Source of the DNA: Flavobacterium hibisci
GTDB lineage: Bacteria; Bacteroidota; Bacteroidia; Flavobacteriales; Flavobacteriaceae
Direction: 5' to 3'
Assembly: GCF_020026925.1 (NCBI RefSeq)
Contig: NZ_JAIQDW010000010.1
Span: 117,912-181,911 of the forward strand
Length of the DNA stretch: 64,000 nucleotides
Every line of letters starts with the position of its first letter. Position 1 is the stretch's first letter. Of this stretch, positions 1 through 8,817 are shown one piece after another. The position numbers were made by a program, and so were the translations under genes. The notes under the pieces are model-generated. The model saw only the letters and a program-made list of their open reading frames with translations. It was not told the origin of the DNA and ran no database searches.

Positions 1-1
1 C

Positions 2-1609
2 TTTATTATCCCAACCATTCTCAAAAAAGCTAAACATCTTTTAACAGATGAAATGCTGCTGATCATTTCACTGGCCATGTGTTTAATGATGGTGATTTTT
101 GCTGCAAATGTTGGTTTTTCTCCTGCATTAGGTGCTTTTATAATGGGGTCTATTATTGCCGAAACTACTCAGGCAGAAAAAATTGAACATTTGATTCAGC
201 CTGTTAAAGACTTATTCGGAGCAGTTTTCTTTGTGTCTGTAGGAATGTTAATTAATCCTGCAACATTAGTTGACTTTGCACTTCCGGTTTTGATTATCAC
301 ACTAGTGACTATTTTTGGAAAAGCATTGAGTTCTTCATTTGGGGCTTTATTATCCGGTCAGCCTTTGAAACAATCGGTTCAAACCGGAATGAGTCTTGCC
401 CAAATTGGGGAATTTTCTTTTATAATTGCTACACTTGGGATGACACTAAAAGTTACAAGCGATTTCCTGTATCCCATAATTGTAGCCGTTTCTGCCATTA
501 CAACCTTTACCACGCCTTTTTTAATTAAGTATTCAGAATCGTTCGCTCATGCTTTAGAACAAAAAATGCCGAAAAAATGGGTCAAAAACATCAATCGTTA
601 CAGTGTAAATGCTCAGGCAATTAAATCGGTCAGTACCTGGCAAATTGTACTGCGTTCTTCGATAACACAAATTATTCTTCATACGATAATTATTACCGCA
701 ATCATTTTATTGTCATCTAAATTTGTGGCACCTTCAGTAGCTGATACCCGATTTGGAAATACATTAGCAGCTTTATTGACTTTAGTTATAATTGCTCCGT
801 TTTTATGGGCACTTTCACTGCGCCGTGTCAAAGTGGACGAAGTTGAAAGATTATGGGAAGAACGTAAATATCGCGGGGCTCTCCTGATGCTAATCTTAAT
901 CAGAATGAGTATTGGATTATTTTTTGTTGGATTTTTATTAAATATATTCTTTTCGCCAACAGTTGCTTTTGTTGCCTTGATTATTGCCATTGCTGCTTAC
1001 CAGATATTCCCTAAAAAATTAAACGAGCAATATCATAAAATTGAAAATCACTTTTTGAAGAATTTAAATGATCGTGAAAATAAAAAGATAGACAGAAGAT
1101 ATGCCAATTTAATGCCATGGGACGGACACATGTCTATTTTTGAAATTGGAAAAGAATCAAACCTGGCCGGAAAAACATTAGAAGAACTGCATATCCGTGA
1201 GCAGATGGGAATCAATATTGCTTACATAAGACGCGGTGAAATCACAATTGCAATTCCGACTAAAACCGAGCGTTTATTCCCAGGTGATGAAATTTGTGTC
1301 ATTGGTACCGATGCTCAGATTACTGAATTTAATAAATATCTGACCCAGAATGAAATTGAAGCTCCTAAAAATGTACAAGAATCAGAAATTGTGCTGCGCC
1401 AGCTCGAAGTTTCTAATGACGAGTTTACAGAAAAAAGCATTGGACAGTTTAGAGGTAAAACCGGTGGAATGGTAGTGGGAATCGAGAGAAACGGAAACCG
1501 AATTCTAAATCCTGAATCCAGTTTAATTTTACAGCTAAACGATATTATATGGGTAGTTGGAGATAAGAAAAAAATGGCTGAGTTGTTGAAAAAGCCTCTT
1601 AGAAGCTAA
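2..1609 (+). CDS. CPA2-family cation:proton antiporter, C-terminal part (5' end outside window)
   Basis: Monovalent cation:proton antiporter of the inner membrane (KefB/CPA2 type). The reading frame is open from base 2, so the gene starts upstream; the first in-window ATG at 53 lies inside a membrane segment and is not the true start. The membrane part shows the antiporter stretch GFSPALGAFIMG and, later, SLAQIGEFSFII. After a cluster of further hydrophobic helices, two soluble TrkA-C/RCK-C-like modules follow (about 1113-1360 and 1380-1600), each with a GD-E/D-I turn (PGDEICVIG and LNDIIWVVG). RCK-C modules usually bind regulatory ligands. No RCK-N (Rossmann) domain separates membrane part and C-modules. 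The exchanged ion cannot be read from sequence. Confidence 0.9.
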   Translation, partial: FIIPTILKKAKHLLTDEMLLIISLAMCLMMVIFAANVGFSPALGAFIMGSIIAETTQAEKIEHLIQPVKDLFGAVFFVSVGMLINPATLVDFALPVLIITLVTIFGKALSSSFGALLSGQPLKQSVQTGMSLAQIGEFSFIIATLGMTLKVTSDFLYPIIVAVSAITTFTTPFLIKYSESFAHALEQKMPKKWVKNINRYSVNAQAIKSVSTWQIVLRSSITQIILHTIIITAIILLSSKFVAPSVADTRFGNTLAALLTLVIIAPFLWALSLRRVKVDEVERLWEERKYRGALLMLILIRMSIGLFFVGFLLNIFFSPTVAFVALIIAIAAYQIFPKKLNEQYHKIENHFLKNLNDRENKKIDRRYANLMPWDGHMSIFEIGKESNLAGKTLEELHIREQMGINIAYIRRGEITIAIPTKTERLFPGDEICVIGTDAQITEFNKYLTQNEIEAPKNVQESEIVLRQLEVSNDEFTEKSIGQFRGKTGGMVVGIERNGNRILNPESSLILQLNDIIWVVGDKKKMAELLKKPLRS

Positions 1610-1659
1610 TATCTCATAAGTTTTCTAAGATTTTCTCCCTAAAATGTTCCATGAATAGT

Positions 1660-1712
1660 TAAGGTGCTAATTTTCCAGGATCATAAAAAAATCTCCGAAA
1701 CTTAGCACCTTA
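1660..1712. terminator. Inverted repeat between convergent genes, possible bidirectional terminator
   Basis: An 11-bp perfect inverted repeat (arms 1660-1670 and 1702-1712, core AAGGTGCTAA) lies between the ends of the antiporter and peroxiredoxin genes. The loop is long (31 nt) and contains an A-run, so it is weaker than the other terminators here. Confidence 0.4.
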
Positions 1713-1733
1713 TTATTGAAGCTAAAGAAAAGC

Positions 1734-2372
1734 TTATTTATTAGGCTGTGGCGTCAAACGCAAATACGGTTTGATTGGTGTATAGCCTTTTGGGAATTTT
1801 GCCGGAATATCACTATCCGGAATTGCCGGTGCGATTACCACATCCTGTCCGTCTTTCCAGTTTGCCGGCGTAGCTACGCTATAGTTTGCAGTTAACTGTA
1901 AGCTGTCTATAACACGAAGCAATTCGTCAAAATTTCTTCCTGTCGAAGCCGGATACGTTAAAGTCAGTTTGATTTTTTTATCAGGCCCAATTACAAAAAC
2001 AGAACGCACTGTAAATTTATCGCTTGCATTTGGGTGCAGCATATCATACAAATTTGCTACTTTTTTATCTTCGTCTGCAATGATTGGAAAATTGACCTCT
2101 GTATTTTGCGTTTCATTGATGTCTTTAATCCATTCTTTATGGGAATCCAAGCCATCAACACTCAAAGCAATAACTTTAGTATTTCTTTTTGTAAATTCAG
2201 GAACGTAATTGGCTACAGTTCCTAATTCAGTGGTACAAACCGGAGTAAAATCGGCAGGGTGAGAAAATAAAACACCCCATGAATCACCTAACCATTCATG
2301 AAAATTAATTGTCCCTTGTGTTGTTTCGGCCTGGAAATCGGGTGCTATATCGCCTAATCGTAATGTTGACAT
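1734..2372 (-). CDS. 1-Cys peroxiredoxin (Prx6/AhpC-TSA family)
   Basis: Thiol peroxidase that reduces hydrogen peroxide and organic peroxides in the cytoplasm. The AhpC/TSA domain carries the peroxidatic motif PVCTTE with Cys46; this is the only cysteine in the 212-residue protein, which places it in the 1-Cys (Prx6) group needing an external thiol as reductant. The C-terminal Prx extension (from about residue 155, with YSVATPANW) is complete, and length matches the family. It is monocistronic and convergent with the antiporter gene. No OxyR-type operator was recognised upstream. Confidence 0.95.
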   Translation of the reverse strand: MSTLRLGDIAPDFQAETTQGTINFHEWLGDSWGVLFSHPADFTPVCTTELGTVANYVPEFTKRNTKVIALSVDGLDSHKEWIKDINETQNTEVNFPIIADEDKKVANLYDMLHPNASDKFTVRSVFVIGPDKKIKLTLTYPASTGRNFDELLRVIDSLQLTANYSVATPANWKDGQDVVIAPAIPDSDIPAKFPKGYTPIKPYLRLTPQPNK

Positions 2373-2776
2373 AATTATATTTTTTTAGTTCCCCTAAAAT
2401 TACTCAAAAAAATAATTAAAAAAAACTAAACTCTACTTTTTCTATCAATTTAAAATTAATATTATTTTTCTTTTGGATATTAGAACGAAATAAGGGAGAA
2501 CTCCAATTAAAAGCAAAATAAGAACTTATAATAATAAACATACTCTATGCTGGTTTTATCAGCAATGTATCTCATATTCAGAAAAACATACAATTCTTAC
2601 TAAAAAGGGTTTTGAATATTTTTAATTTGATTTTCCTGCATTTTTTCGAATATCACTAAAAGTGGGTATTGTAAAGGGCTTCTAGAAAATATAGGTTTGC
2701 CAGATTATTTTTACATACAAAGCACTTAAAATTACCTTCAAATAATATCTAATCCAAAAAGCAAAAACATATTTAT
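2373..2776. other. Gene-free stretch upstream of the T6SS island
   Basis: About 400 AT-rich bases without a credible coding frame on either strand. It holds the leaders of the divergent peroxiredoxin and vgrG genes and the candidate vgrG promoter at 2668-2699. No repeat, tRNA or integration site was seen. Confidence 0.6.
2668..2699 (+). promoter_or_regulatory. Candidate Bacteroidota promoter for vgrG
   Basis: TAGGTTTG at 2692-2699 matches the -7 consensus TAnnTTTG. ATTG at 2668-2671, 20 bases upstream, is a near match to the -33 TTTG. The leader would be about 70 nt. Short motifs of this kind occur by chance, so this is tentative. Confidence 0.35.
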
Positions 2777-4585
2777 ATGTCACATTTCTCAGAACAAGTT
2801 CATATTACTATAGGAAGTTTTACCCAAAATGTTGTTTATTATGATTTAGAGGTAAATCAAAAAATGGCAGATCATCATCATTTTTCATTTGTCTGGCAAT
2901 ATACAGGCAAAGCGATAATAAACCCGGCAGATCAGGCAAAAGCTTTGAGGGATTATCTGGGTGATGAAGTTATTTTTACCTTTAAAAGCCTTACCGGAAT
3001 TAAGTTGATGAGCAAAGGGATCATTACAGAACTTTCCTCTGTTGATCTTCACGGCAGTGCGGTAGGACTACACGTAAAAGGCATAAGTCATAGCATAGTT
3101 CTGGATGATATGAAAAAATCAAGAACGTTTCAACAGTTTGGCATGGATGATATCGTACTGAGTATTTTAGCAGAAGGACCAGGAGAGTTTTACCAGAGAG
3201 ATTCTATAAAATCGACTTATCTTCAGGAATTCAAATGTATGGCACAGTATAATGAAACGAATTTTGAATTTTTAAAAAGATTAGCCAAACGATACGGACA
3301 ATGGTTTTATTTTGACGGAATGCGAATGCAGTTTGGACAGACCAAATCCAGTAATATAAAACTCATCAACGGAGCTTCGTTACATAGTTTTAAAATACAG
3401 GCCAATATGGCTTCGCATAAAATTTCATTGGGAGGTTATGATTATACCCTTGCAGCCAATATTCGTAATGCTTCTGCCCGAACCTCTACAGGCAGTAAGG
3501 ATAGTTTCTCGTCAATCGTCGGTCATAATCAGGGAACCGTTACACAGGCAGAACTGAGTATTGGAGCTTACACAGCCAATGCTCAAAACAGCGAAGAAAT
3601 ACAAGAAATGGTCAAACTGCAAACTGCAGGCAGTGATGCAAATAGTGTATATTATGGCGGCATGTCTTATTTCCCATTAGGACTTGGGCAGGTTTTTACC
3701 ATAGTAAACCAAACCGTAGAACATGAACTCATTGTGATAGAAGTAACACATATTTCGCAGGTACACGGCAATTATTCCTGTAACTTCAAAGCAATCCCGG
3801 CCGATGTTGGGGCACCATATTATACAGATGTACATGTATTTGCCAAAGCTGAAACACAGCCAGCGAAGATAAAAGACAATAATGACCCTGAAGGATTGGG
3901 ACGTGTAAAAGTGAAGTTCAATTGGGCAAACGGAAGCACTACAAGCGACTGGATTCGTATGGTACAGCCACACTCTGGATCAGGAAAAGGTTTTTATTTT
4001 ATTCCCGAAATTGATGAAGAAGTTCTGGTAGGATTTGAAGGAGGAAATGCCCAGAAACCATATGTTTTAGGAACACAATATAACGGAAGTGAAAGTTCGG
4101 GATATAATTCAGGAGAAAACGATAAAAAAGTAATTCACACACGATCAGGTACAAAAATAGTTTTTAATGATGCTGAAGGAAGTATTTTGATAGAAGACCC
4201 AAGTGGAAACCGCTATACAATGGATGGAAAAGGTAATATCGAATTTGATGCGCCTAAAAACATGACGTTTAATGCTGGTGAGAATATTAACATGAATGCC
4301 GGACAAAACATGAACACAAATGTTGGTGCAAATAAAATGGACACCACTGGCGGAAATCATACCGAAACGATTACAGGTTCAAAAATTATTTCTATCGGGA
4401 TAAATTTTACCTTAAATGTTGTAGGAAGTATGTTTGAATGGATAAAAGGAAATAAAGAAACAGAGAGTAAAGACATTAAAGAAATGGCCAAGGAAGTGTT
4501 TTTAAATAGTACCGAAAAAAGTATCAATGTACGAGGTACCAAAAATGTAAATAACCATAGCGGAGAAATATCTAAAAACGGTTAA
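2777..4585 (+). CDS. vgrG: VgrG-like type VI secretion spike protein (T6SS(iii) type)
   Basis: Trimeric needle-tip protein of a type VI secretion system, which sits on the Hcp tube and carries effectors. The 602-residue protein has the VgrG order: an N-terminal gp27-like part (about 1-345), a gp5 OB-fold base from about residue 365 (DPEGLGRVKVKFNW and GFYFIPEIDEEVLVGFEGGN), then an Asn-rich repetitive beta-helix (about 490-545, GENINMNAGQNMN type) and a variable tail. The neighbour starting 2 bases downstream is a lipase effector, so this is probably its dedicated carrier. No tube, sheath, baseplate or ATPase genes of the system are in the window, so it is an orphan spike. It could instead be called a PAAR/Rhs-type spike, but the OB domain fits VgrG better. 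Confidence 0.88.
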   Translation: MSHFSEQVHITIGSFTQNVVYYDLEVNQKMADHHHFSFVWQYTGKAIINPADQAKALRDYLGDEVIFTFKSLTGIKLMSKGIITELSSVDLHGSAVGLHVKGISHSIVLDDMKKSRTFQQFGMDDIVLSILAEGPGEFYQRDSIKSTYLQEFKCMAQYNETNFEFLKRLAKRYGQWFYFDGMRMQFGQTKSSNIKLINGASLHSFKIQANMASHKISLGGYDYTLAANIRNASARTSTGSKDSFSSIVGHNQGTVTQAELSIGAYTANAQNSEEIQEMVKLQTAGSDANSVYYGGMSYFPLGLGQVFTIVNQTVEHELIVIEVTHISQVHGNYSCNFKAIPADVGAPYYTDVHVFAKAETQPAKIKDNNDPEGLGRVKVKFNWANGSTTSDWIRMVQPHSGSGKGFYFIPEIDEEVLVGFEGGNAQKPYVLGTQYNGSESSGYNSGENDKKVIHTRSGTKIVFNDAEGSILIEDPSGNRYTMDGKGNIEFDAPKNMTFNAGENINMNAGQNMNTNVGANKMDTTGGNHTETITGSKIISIGINFTLNVVGSMFEWIKGNKETESKDIKEMAKEVFLNSTEKSINVRGTKNVNNHSGEISKNG

Positions 4586-4587
4586 TC

Positions 4588-6241
4588 ATGAGTATTACAA
4601 GAATTATTGATGGTACCTTAAAAAAGACCGCAACAGACAATATTGATATACGCGCAACCGAGGGTAATAGACTTTATTGCTGCTCAAAACAATAATTGGC
4701 ACGGTGGTGAAGATGGCATTTTTCATCACGATTATGAGCCTTTGGATCCTGCTGATTCTATGGGTAACAGTATTACCATTACATTAAATATTTTTTTTGA
4801 TGGTACACAAAATAATAAAACCAATACAATAGAAGGTAAAAATTATAAAGAATCGAATCATAAAGACGATAGTTATACCAATGATTTCTCGAACGTCGCA
4901 CGAGGTTATGATACCGTAGCTACTGATGTTCCTTTTCAAGAAAAAATTTATATAGAAGGAATAGGAACTTTTGATAAAGAGAGTGATGATATTTTTCCGG
5001 ATGTTGCCCTGGGTATGGGCGATAGAGGGGTAATGGCGAAAGTAGTTAAGGCTTGTGTTGAAGCTGGGAAAAAAATTTCGAAACAACAATACAAAACAAA
5101 ACAAATCGATGAATTAAAAATAAATGTTTTTGGTTTTAGCCGTGGTGCGGCAGCTGCCAGACATTTTTTGCATGTTGCCAATAGTCCTGCTATTATTTTT
5201 AACACAGATCGGGAGAACAACATAACGGTAAATACACCTCATAGCTACCAGGGAATGGAAACTGCATATTTTAGGTTTAAGGTACCTTACAGCCCTATAT
5301 TAGACAAACACGGCTATTTTGCAGCCTGCTTATTAAAAAACGAAATTAATCCAAAAAAAATTAAATTCAATTTTACAGGACTTTATGATACTGTTGCTTC
5401 TTACGGGATTTATCATGGCAATGATGTAAGCGATTTAGATCTTAATGCCATTAAAAATTCACATTTTGTTTTTCAGCTTTCGGCCGATGATGAATACCGC
5501 GAAAATTTTGACCTTACTGATATTACCAGTGCAGGATTAAATGGGTTAGAATATACCCTTCCAGGCGTACATTGTGACATAGGCGGTGCTTATAATGATC
5601 TCGAAGACGAAGTTTCTGTTTTGTATTACAAAAGAGAATCAGTGTACAACAGGGTAATTCATGATACGGATAATGAAATTGAAAAATTTAGACAAATAGT
5701 AATTAATGAAGGGTGGTATAAACCCTATCAAATTACTGCAGGCATTCTTAGGGATTCAGATTTAGGTACAGAAGAAAAAGGAAGCGTTGATGATTCCGAA
5801 ACATTCTATACCGTTGTAGGTACAAGAAAAAGTCTACGCAACATCTATAACAAAATACCACTAAAAAAAATGTTCTTTTTCTCCGGTTATTTTGGGGTGA
5901 AATATGACACTACTAAAATTGAAAAGAAACACGAAATAAACAATCCTTTTTTGCAGGGAGTTTACAATCAGTTAATGGATTACATGCAATCCTGCAGTGA
6001 TTTACGAAATGATTATATAAGGAACAAACCAACATTAGATCAGGAATACTTAAATGAGTTACGACAAATATCGTATCTGGATTATATAAATCCCGAGGAT
6101 TTAAAAACCTTACGAAACGAATACTTACACTGGTCCGTAAAAGCCAATAAATTTGGACTGGAAACACGCGAAAGTCAGGCACCGTCTAAAGAAGGCGCCT
6201 TGGAACAAAAATATAGAAAAAGAGAAATACATCATGGCTAA
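4588..6241 (+). CDS. Tle1-like T6SS phospholipase effector (DUF2235), apparent +1 frameshift near its start
   Basis: Predicted alpha/beta-hydrolase lipase effector that attacks membrane phospholipids of a rival cell. In the main frame (4643-6241) it has FDGTQNNKTN, the nucleophile motif GFSRG (Ser codon 5138-5140), GLYDTV (likely Asp) and PGVHCDIGGAY (likely His), the usual DUF2235/Tle1 set. An ATG at 4588, two bases after vgrG, opens a different frame that stops after 35 codons. Removing one G from the GGG run at 4662-4664 joins both frames, giving a leader ending ATE followed by VIDFIAAQNNNW. Without that leader the main frame has only a TTG at 4643. The joined N-terminus resembles the repeats of the VgrG tail, which would suit a spike-docking segment (inference). 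It may be a sequencing error, a real mutation or programmed; it overlaps the next gene by 8 bases. Confidence 0.82.
6216..6235 (+). repeat. 20-bp direct repeat, copy 1
   Basis: The 20 bases at 6216-6235 recur exactly at 7313-7332. Each copy lies just ahead of a start codon (6234 and 7338) and includes an AAGAGA stretch that could act as a weak ribosome binding site. Confidence 0.7.
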
Positions 6242-7292
6242 AATAAAGAAATTAATATCACATTGTAGTTTAGTAGCTGTTGCTTTTACCCAATTAATTA
6301 GTTGTCAAATGAAAAAAGAATTACCACAATTTCACGTAGAAATGTGCCACCCTGAGGATAAATATTTAATAGAACCCGTTTATGATAAAATAAAAACCAT
6401 GGAAGAGGGAGGGGCTTCGTTCCCGTATGGAGGTTCTTCAGGAGAATGGGGAGACTCACACGCTTCCTGGACAGAACAGTATGGTACCCCTATTGGGGCA
6501 GATATTACCTATTATGCTAAATATGAAGATACCTTTTACCGCTTGAATGTAGATTTTCCTGTGGCTACAATGGAGGATTTAACCAAAAGATTTTATTGCA
6601 ATAATGAAGATTCAGAATATAACGAAGATCTGAAAGAATATGTATATGAGAGAAAATTCGATCAAAGAGCTTATACAGAATTTCGTGATTTAATTTTTGG
6701 CTTTGGACCAAAAGGAATGGTTGTGGTTTGGCTGCGGTATGGTGCAACTCAAAAAGAACTGGGGCGTTATCAGGCAGAAGCTGTAAAAGACGACAAAGCA
6801 TTAGAGGACAAATTATTTTCAACTAAAATCACAGTTTCAAGACAGCAAATAAGAAACACCCGAATGATTCCAGATACGAGCCCTGCAAAATGGGATAATT
6901 ACCGTAAAAAATATGTTTGGCGTCCTGTAATAACTTCTACAAAACCAAATTTCCGACTTTTTGAAGTCATGACTCAATACTTTAATGCAGAATCTGAAAT
7001 TGCAGTTCGACCTATATCATTAAACCCTGCTAAACGAGAAAGGGCTATCCCAAGGGCAATTACTTTTTTTTGGGAAACAGGCAAAGGAGAAAAATTTGAA
7101 GGCAGAGTTTTTTTTGATTCGCAAAAAACCAACGAACAGTTTAAAAATGACAATACCGGAGATAATGAAATTCAGATAAAAATAAGCGAAGATAATAGCG
7201 GTTATGAAGTATTCTTCAATAATAAACCTTTAGAAACGGTTAATAAAAGACTGTATATAAGTGAGCGAAAATTTAAAGAGTCCTATAAATAA
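6234..7292 (+). CDS. DUF2931-like lipoprotein, candidate immunity protein for the lipase effector
   Basis: Predicted periplasm-facing lipoprotein of 352 residues. The ATG at 6234 is chosen because it gives a lipoprotein signal peptide with lipobox LISC (Cys near residue 24); an upstream GTG/TTG-type extension would sit inside the effector gene. It overlaps the effector stop by 8 bases (ATGGCTAA), so translation is probably coupled. The body has the pattern I associate with DUF2931: PIGADITYYAKYEDTFYRLNVDFP, FGPKGMVVVWLRYG, and a WRPVITSTKPNFRLF segment. Known Tle immunity proteins are often periplasmic lipoproteins; together with position this suggests immunity (inference). Family assignment is from memory of the motif pattern and is moderate. 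Confidence 0.72.
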   Translation: MAKIKKLISHCSLVAVAFTQLISCQMKKELPQFHVEMCHPEDKYLIEPVYDKIKTMEEGGASFPYGGSSGEWGDSHASWTEQYGTPIGADITYYAKYEDTFYRLNVDFPVATMEDLTKRFYCNNEDSEYNEDLKEYVYERKFDQRAYTEFRDLIFGFGPKGMVVVWLRYGATQKELGRYQAEAVKDDKALEDKLFSTKITVSRQQIRNTRMIPDTSPAKWDNYRKKYVWRPVITSTKPNFRLFEVMTQYFNAESEIAVRPISLNPAKRERAIPRAITFFWETGKGEKFEGRVFFDSQKTNEQFKNDNTGDNEIQIKISEDNSGYEVFFNNKPLETVNKRLYISERKFKESYK

Positions 7293-7312
7293 CGTTTCAT
7301 TCATTTGACAAC

Positions 7313-7332
7313 GAAAAAGAGAAATACATCAT
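7313..7332 (+). repeat. 20-bp direct repeat, copy 2
   Basis: Exact second copy of 6216-6235. In the first copy these bases are the end of the effector reading frame; here they lie between genes, which suggests that a duplicated effector end was inserted or that an effector/immunity module was lost here. Confidence 0.7.
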
Positions 7333-7337
7333 AGATT

Positions 7338-7682
7338 ATGGTTAAAACAATATCTGAAATAACAATTATAGACAATGATTTATCCCTGATGCTCCATAAC
7401 AAAAAAAATGGAGCCTCATATATTTCCAATAAAGAACATAAAAATATAAGTTTTACCGATGCACAAGCGAATAAGGCGTTTAATTATCCTGTTACTATTT
7501 CAGTCAATTCAAAAGTGTTTGAATTGACTGAAATTGGACAAAATTTAAATTTCAAAGATGGTAAAATAATGGCCTTCTTATCTACAAATGATGTTCAGGA
7601 GCTAGCGCAAAAAACTTTTTATGAAGATGGGCAAACTCCTATTTATGACTTTATAAACAATAAATTTACTGTAGAATTATGA
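7338..7682 (+). CDS. Hypothetical 114-aa protein in the T6SS effector island
   Basis: I do not recognise a family. The protein is small, soluble and has no signal peptide or membrane segment. Its N-terminus (VKTISEITIIDNDLSLML) and the short strand/helix pattern give no clear motif. It lies 45 bases after the DUF2931-like lipoprotein gene in the same direction and is preceded by a copy of the 20-bp repeat. Its stop overlaps a following ATG (ATGA), a typical coupling arrangement. By position it may be a second cytoplasmic immunity or adaptor protein, or part of a lost effector cassette; nothing in the sequence proves this. Confidence 0.6.
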   Translation: MVKTISEITIIDNDLSLMLHNKKNGASYISNKEHKNISFTDAQANKAFNYPVTISVNSKVFELTEIGQNLNFKDGKIMAFLSTNDVQELAQKTFYEDGQTPIYDFINNKFTVEL

Positions 7683-7762
7683 CTACACTGCTTCGTTTTT
7701 TTATTTTAATAAGTATTCAAACGTTTAACAAATACAGCTATCGATGTCAGCCGTTTGGGTAG
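7679..7762 (+). pseudogene. 27-codon ORF, probable remnant of a truncated gene
   Basis: ATG at 7679 overlaps the previous stop as ATGA. The 27-residue product starts like a signal peptide (MTTLLRFFILISIQTF) and then ends at a TAG. In another frame the next bases (about 7741-7791) read SMSAVWVDELISGKTN and stop, which looks like the tail of a different protein. The arrangement suggests the start and end of genes whose middle was deleted. It could also be chance. Confidence 0.35.
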
Positions 7763-7801
7763 ATGAACTCATATCCGGTAAAACAAATTAGCCATCAAAA
7801 T

Positions 7802-8713
7802 TTATATAAAATTAATGATAAAGTACCAAATAGCAAGGGTTAAGAACGAAACCGGAATCCCAAAACCCACCATCATACTGCTTAATTTTGGCTTCAAGCC
7901 ATAAGTCGAAGCTAAGATTGCGCCTGTAATCATGGGTGCCATAGCGGTTTCCATAATTGTAATTTTAATAGGCTCTGAATGCTGATTGAAAATAAAAACA
8001 TATAATACTAATATGACAAACGGAACCAGAATAAGCTTAAAGAAAAGTCCAAGCCGCAAAAATTTCCAATGCTGGCTTTTTCGGTCAAAATTGAGTTGTA
8101 ATCCGACAGATAATAAAGCGAGAGGTGTTACAAAACTTCCCACTTTTAACAATATGGATTGGATATCCAAATCTAAATCATAGTCATAAACATTCATCAA
8201 ACAAGCAAGAACAAACATTATGAACGGAGGGAATAGGACTATTTTTCTGATAATACTCCAAGTATCGGGGCTTCCTTTAGAATAAAATGCTGCTACAAAA
8301 ACACCTAATGTTGAAACAACCACAAATGTTCCGGGCTGATCTACCAGAACAGCAGTTTCTAAACCTTTTTTGCCAAATAAAGCTTCAATTATGGGATAAC
8401 CTAAAAATGACGAATTGCTTAATCCCGCAGTTAGGATCAGACAGCCAATTAGTTTATTAGACCATTTTAATTTCTTCCCTAAAAAATGAAAAAATACAAA
8501 TGCAAGAATAAAAGTAATCCAACCCGCTCCTATGGGAAACAACAATTCGTTGCTCCATTTAATTTTTGGTATATGATATAAAGTGATGGCAGGAAGGCAT
8601 AAATAAATGACAATTTTATTTAAAACCTTGTAAATATTAGACGGAAATCCTTTTACTCTTTGCAAAAGCAATCCTAAAAATAAAAAGATAAATATTAAAA
8701 TAAAGTTGTTCAT
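7802..8713 (-). CDS. AEC family transporter (auxin efflux carrier-like permease)
   Basis: Inner-membrane permease of 303 residues with about ten hydrophobic segments and no soluble domain, the size and pattern of the AEC/auxin-efflux-carrier family. Substrates in bacteria are usually small organic acids; the actual one cannot be read here. The N-terminal MNNFILIFIFLFLGLLLQR helix and the LTAGLSNSSFLGYPI segment (conserved Asn/Gly helix break) support the family. The gene is divergent from the Crp/Fnr-type regulator, with about 100 bases between the starts, so that regulator could control it. CAAAAATA at 8729-8736 is a possible -7 box on this strand. Confidence 0.88.
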   Translation of the reverse strand: MNNFILIFIFLFLGLLLQRVKGFPSNIYKVLNKIVIYLCLPAITLYHIPKIKWSNELLFPIGAGWITFILAFVFFHFLGKKLKWSNKLIGCLILTAGLSNSSFLGYPIIEALFGKKGLETAVLVDQPGTFVVVSTLGVFVAAFYSKGSPDTWSIIRKIVLFPPFIMFVLACLMNVYDYDLDLDIQSILLKVGSFVTPLALLSVGLQLNFDRKSQHWKFLRLGLFFKLILVPFVILVLYVFIFNQHSEPIKITIMETAMAPMITGAILASTYGLKPKLSSMMVGFGIPVSFLTLAIWYFIINFI

Positions 8714-8817
8714 ATCAATGCCTGATTACAAAAATAGGGTTTTATTTGCTGTTCAGGTAAACAAATTATAGCACTCCTTTAAGTTTTTTGTTACTTTTAA
8801 TCTATAACTCTAAAGTA

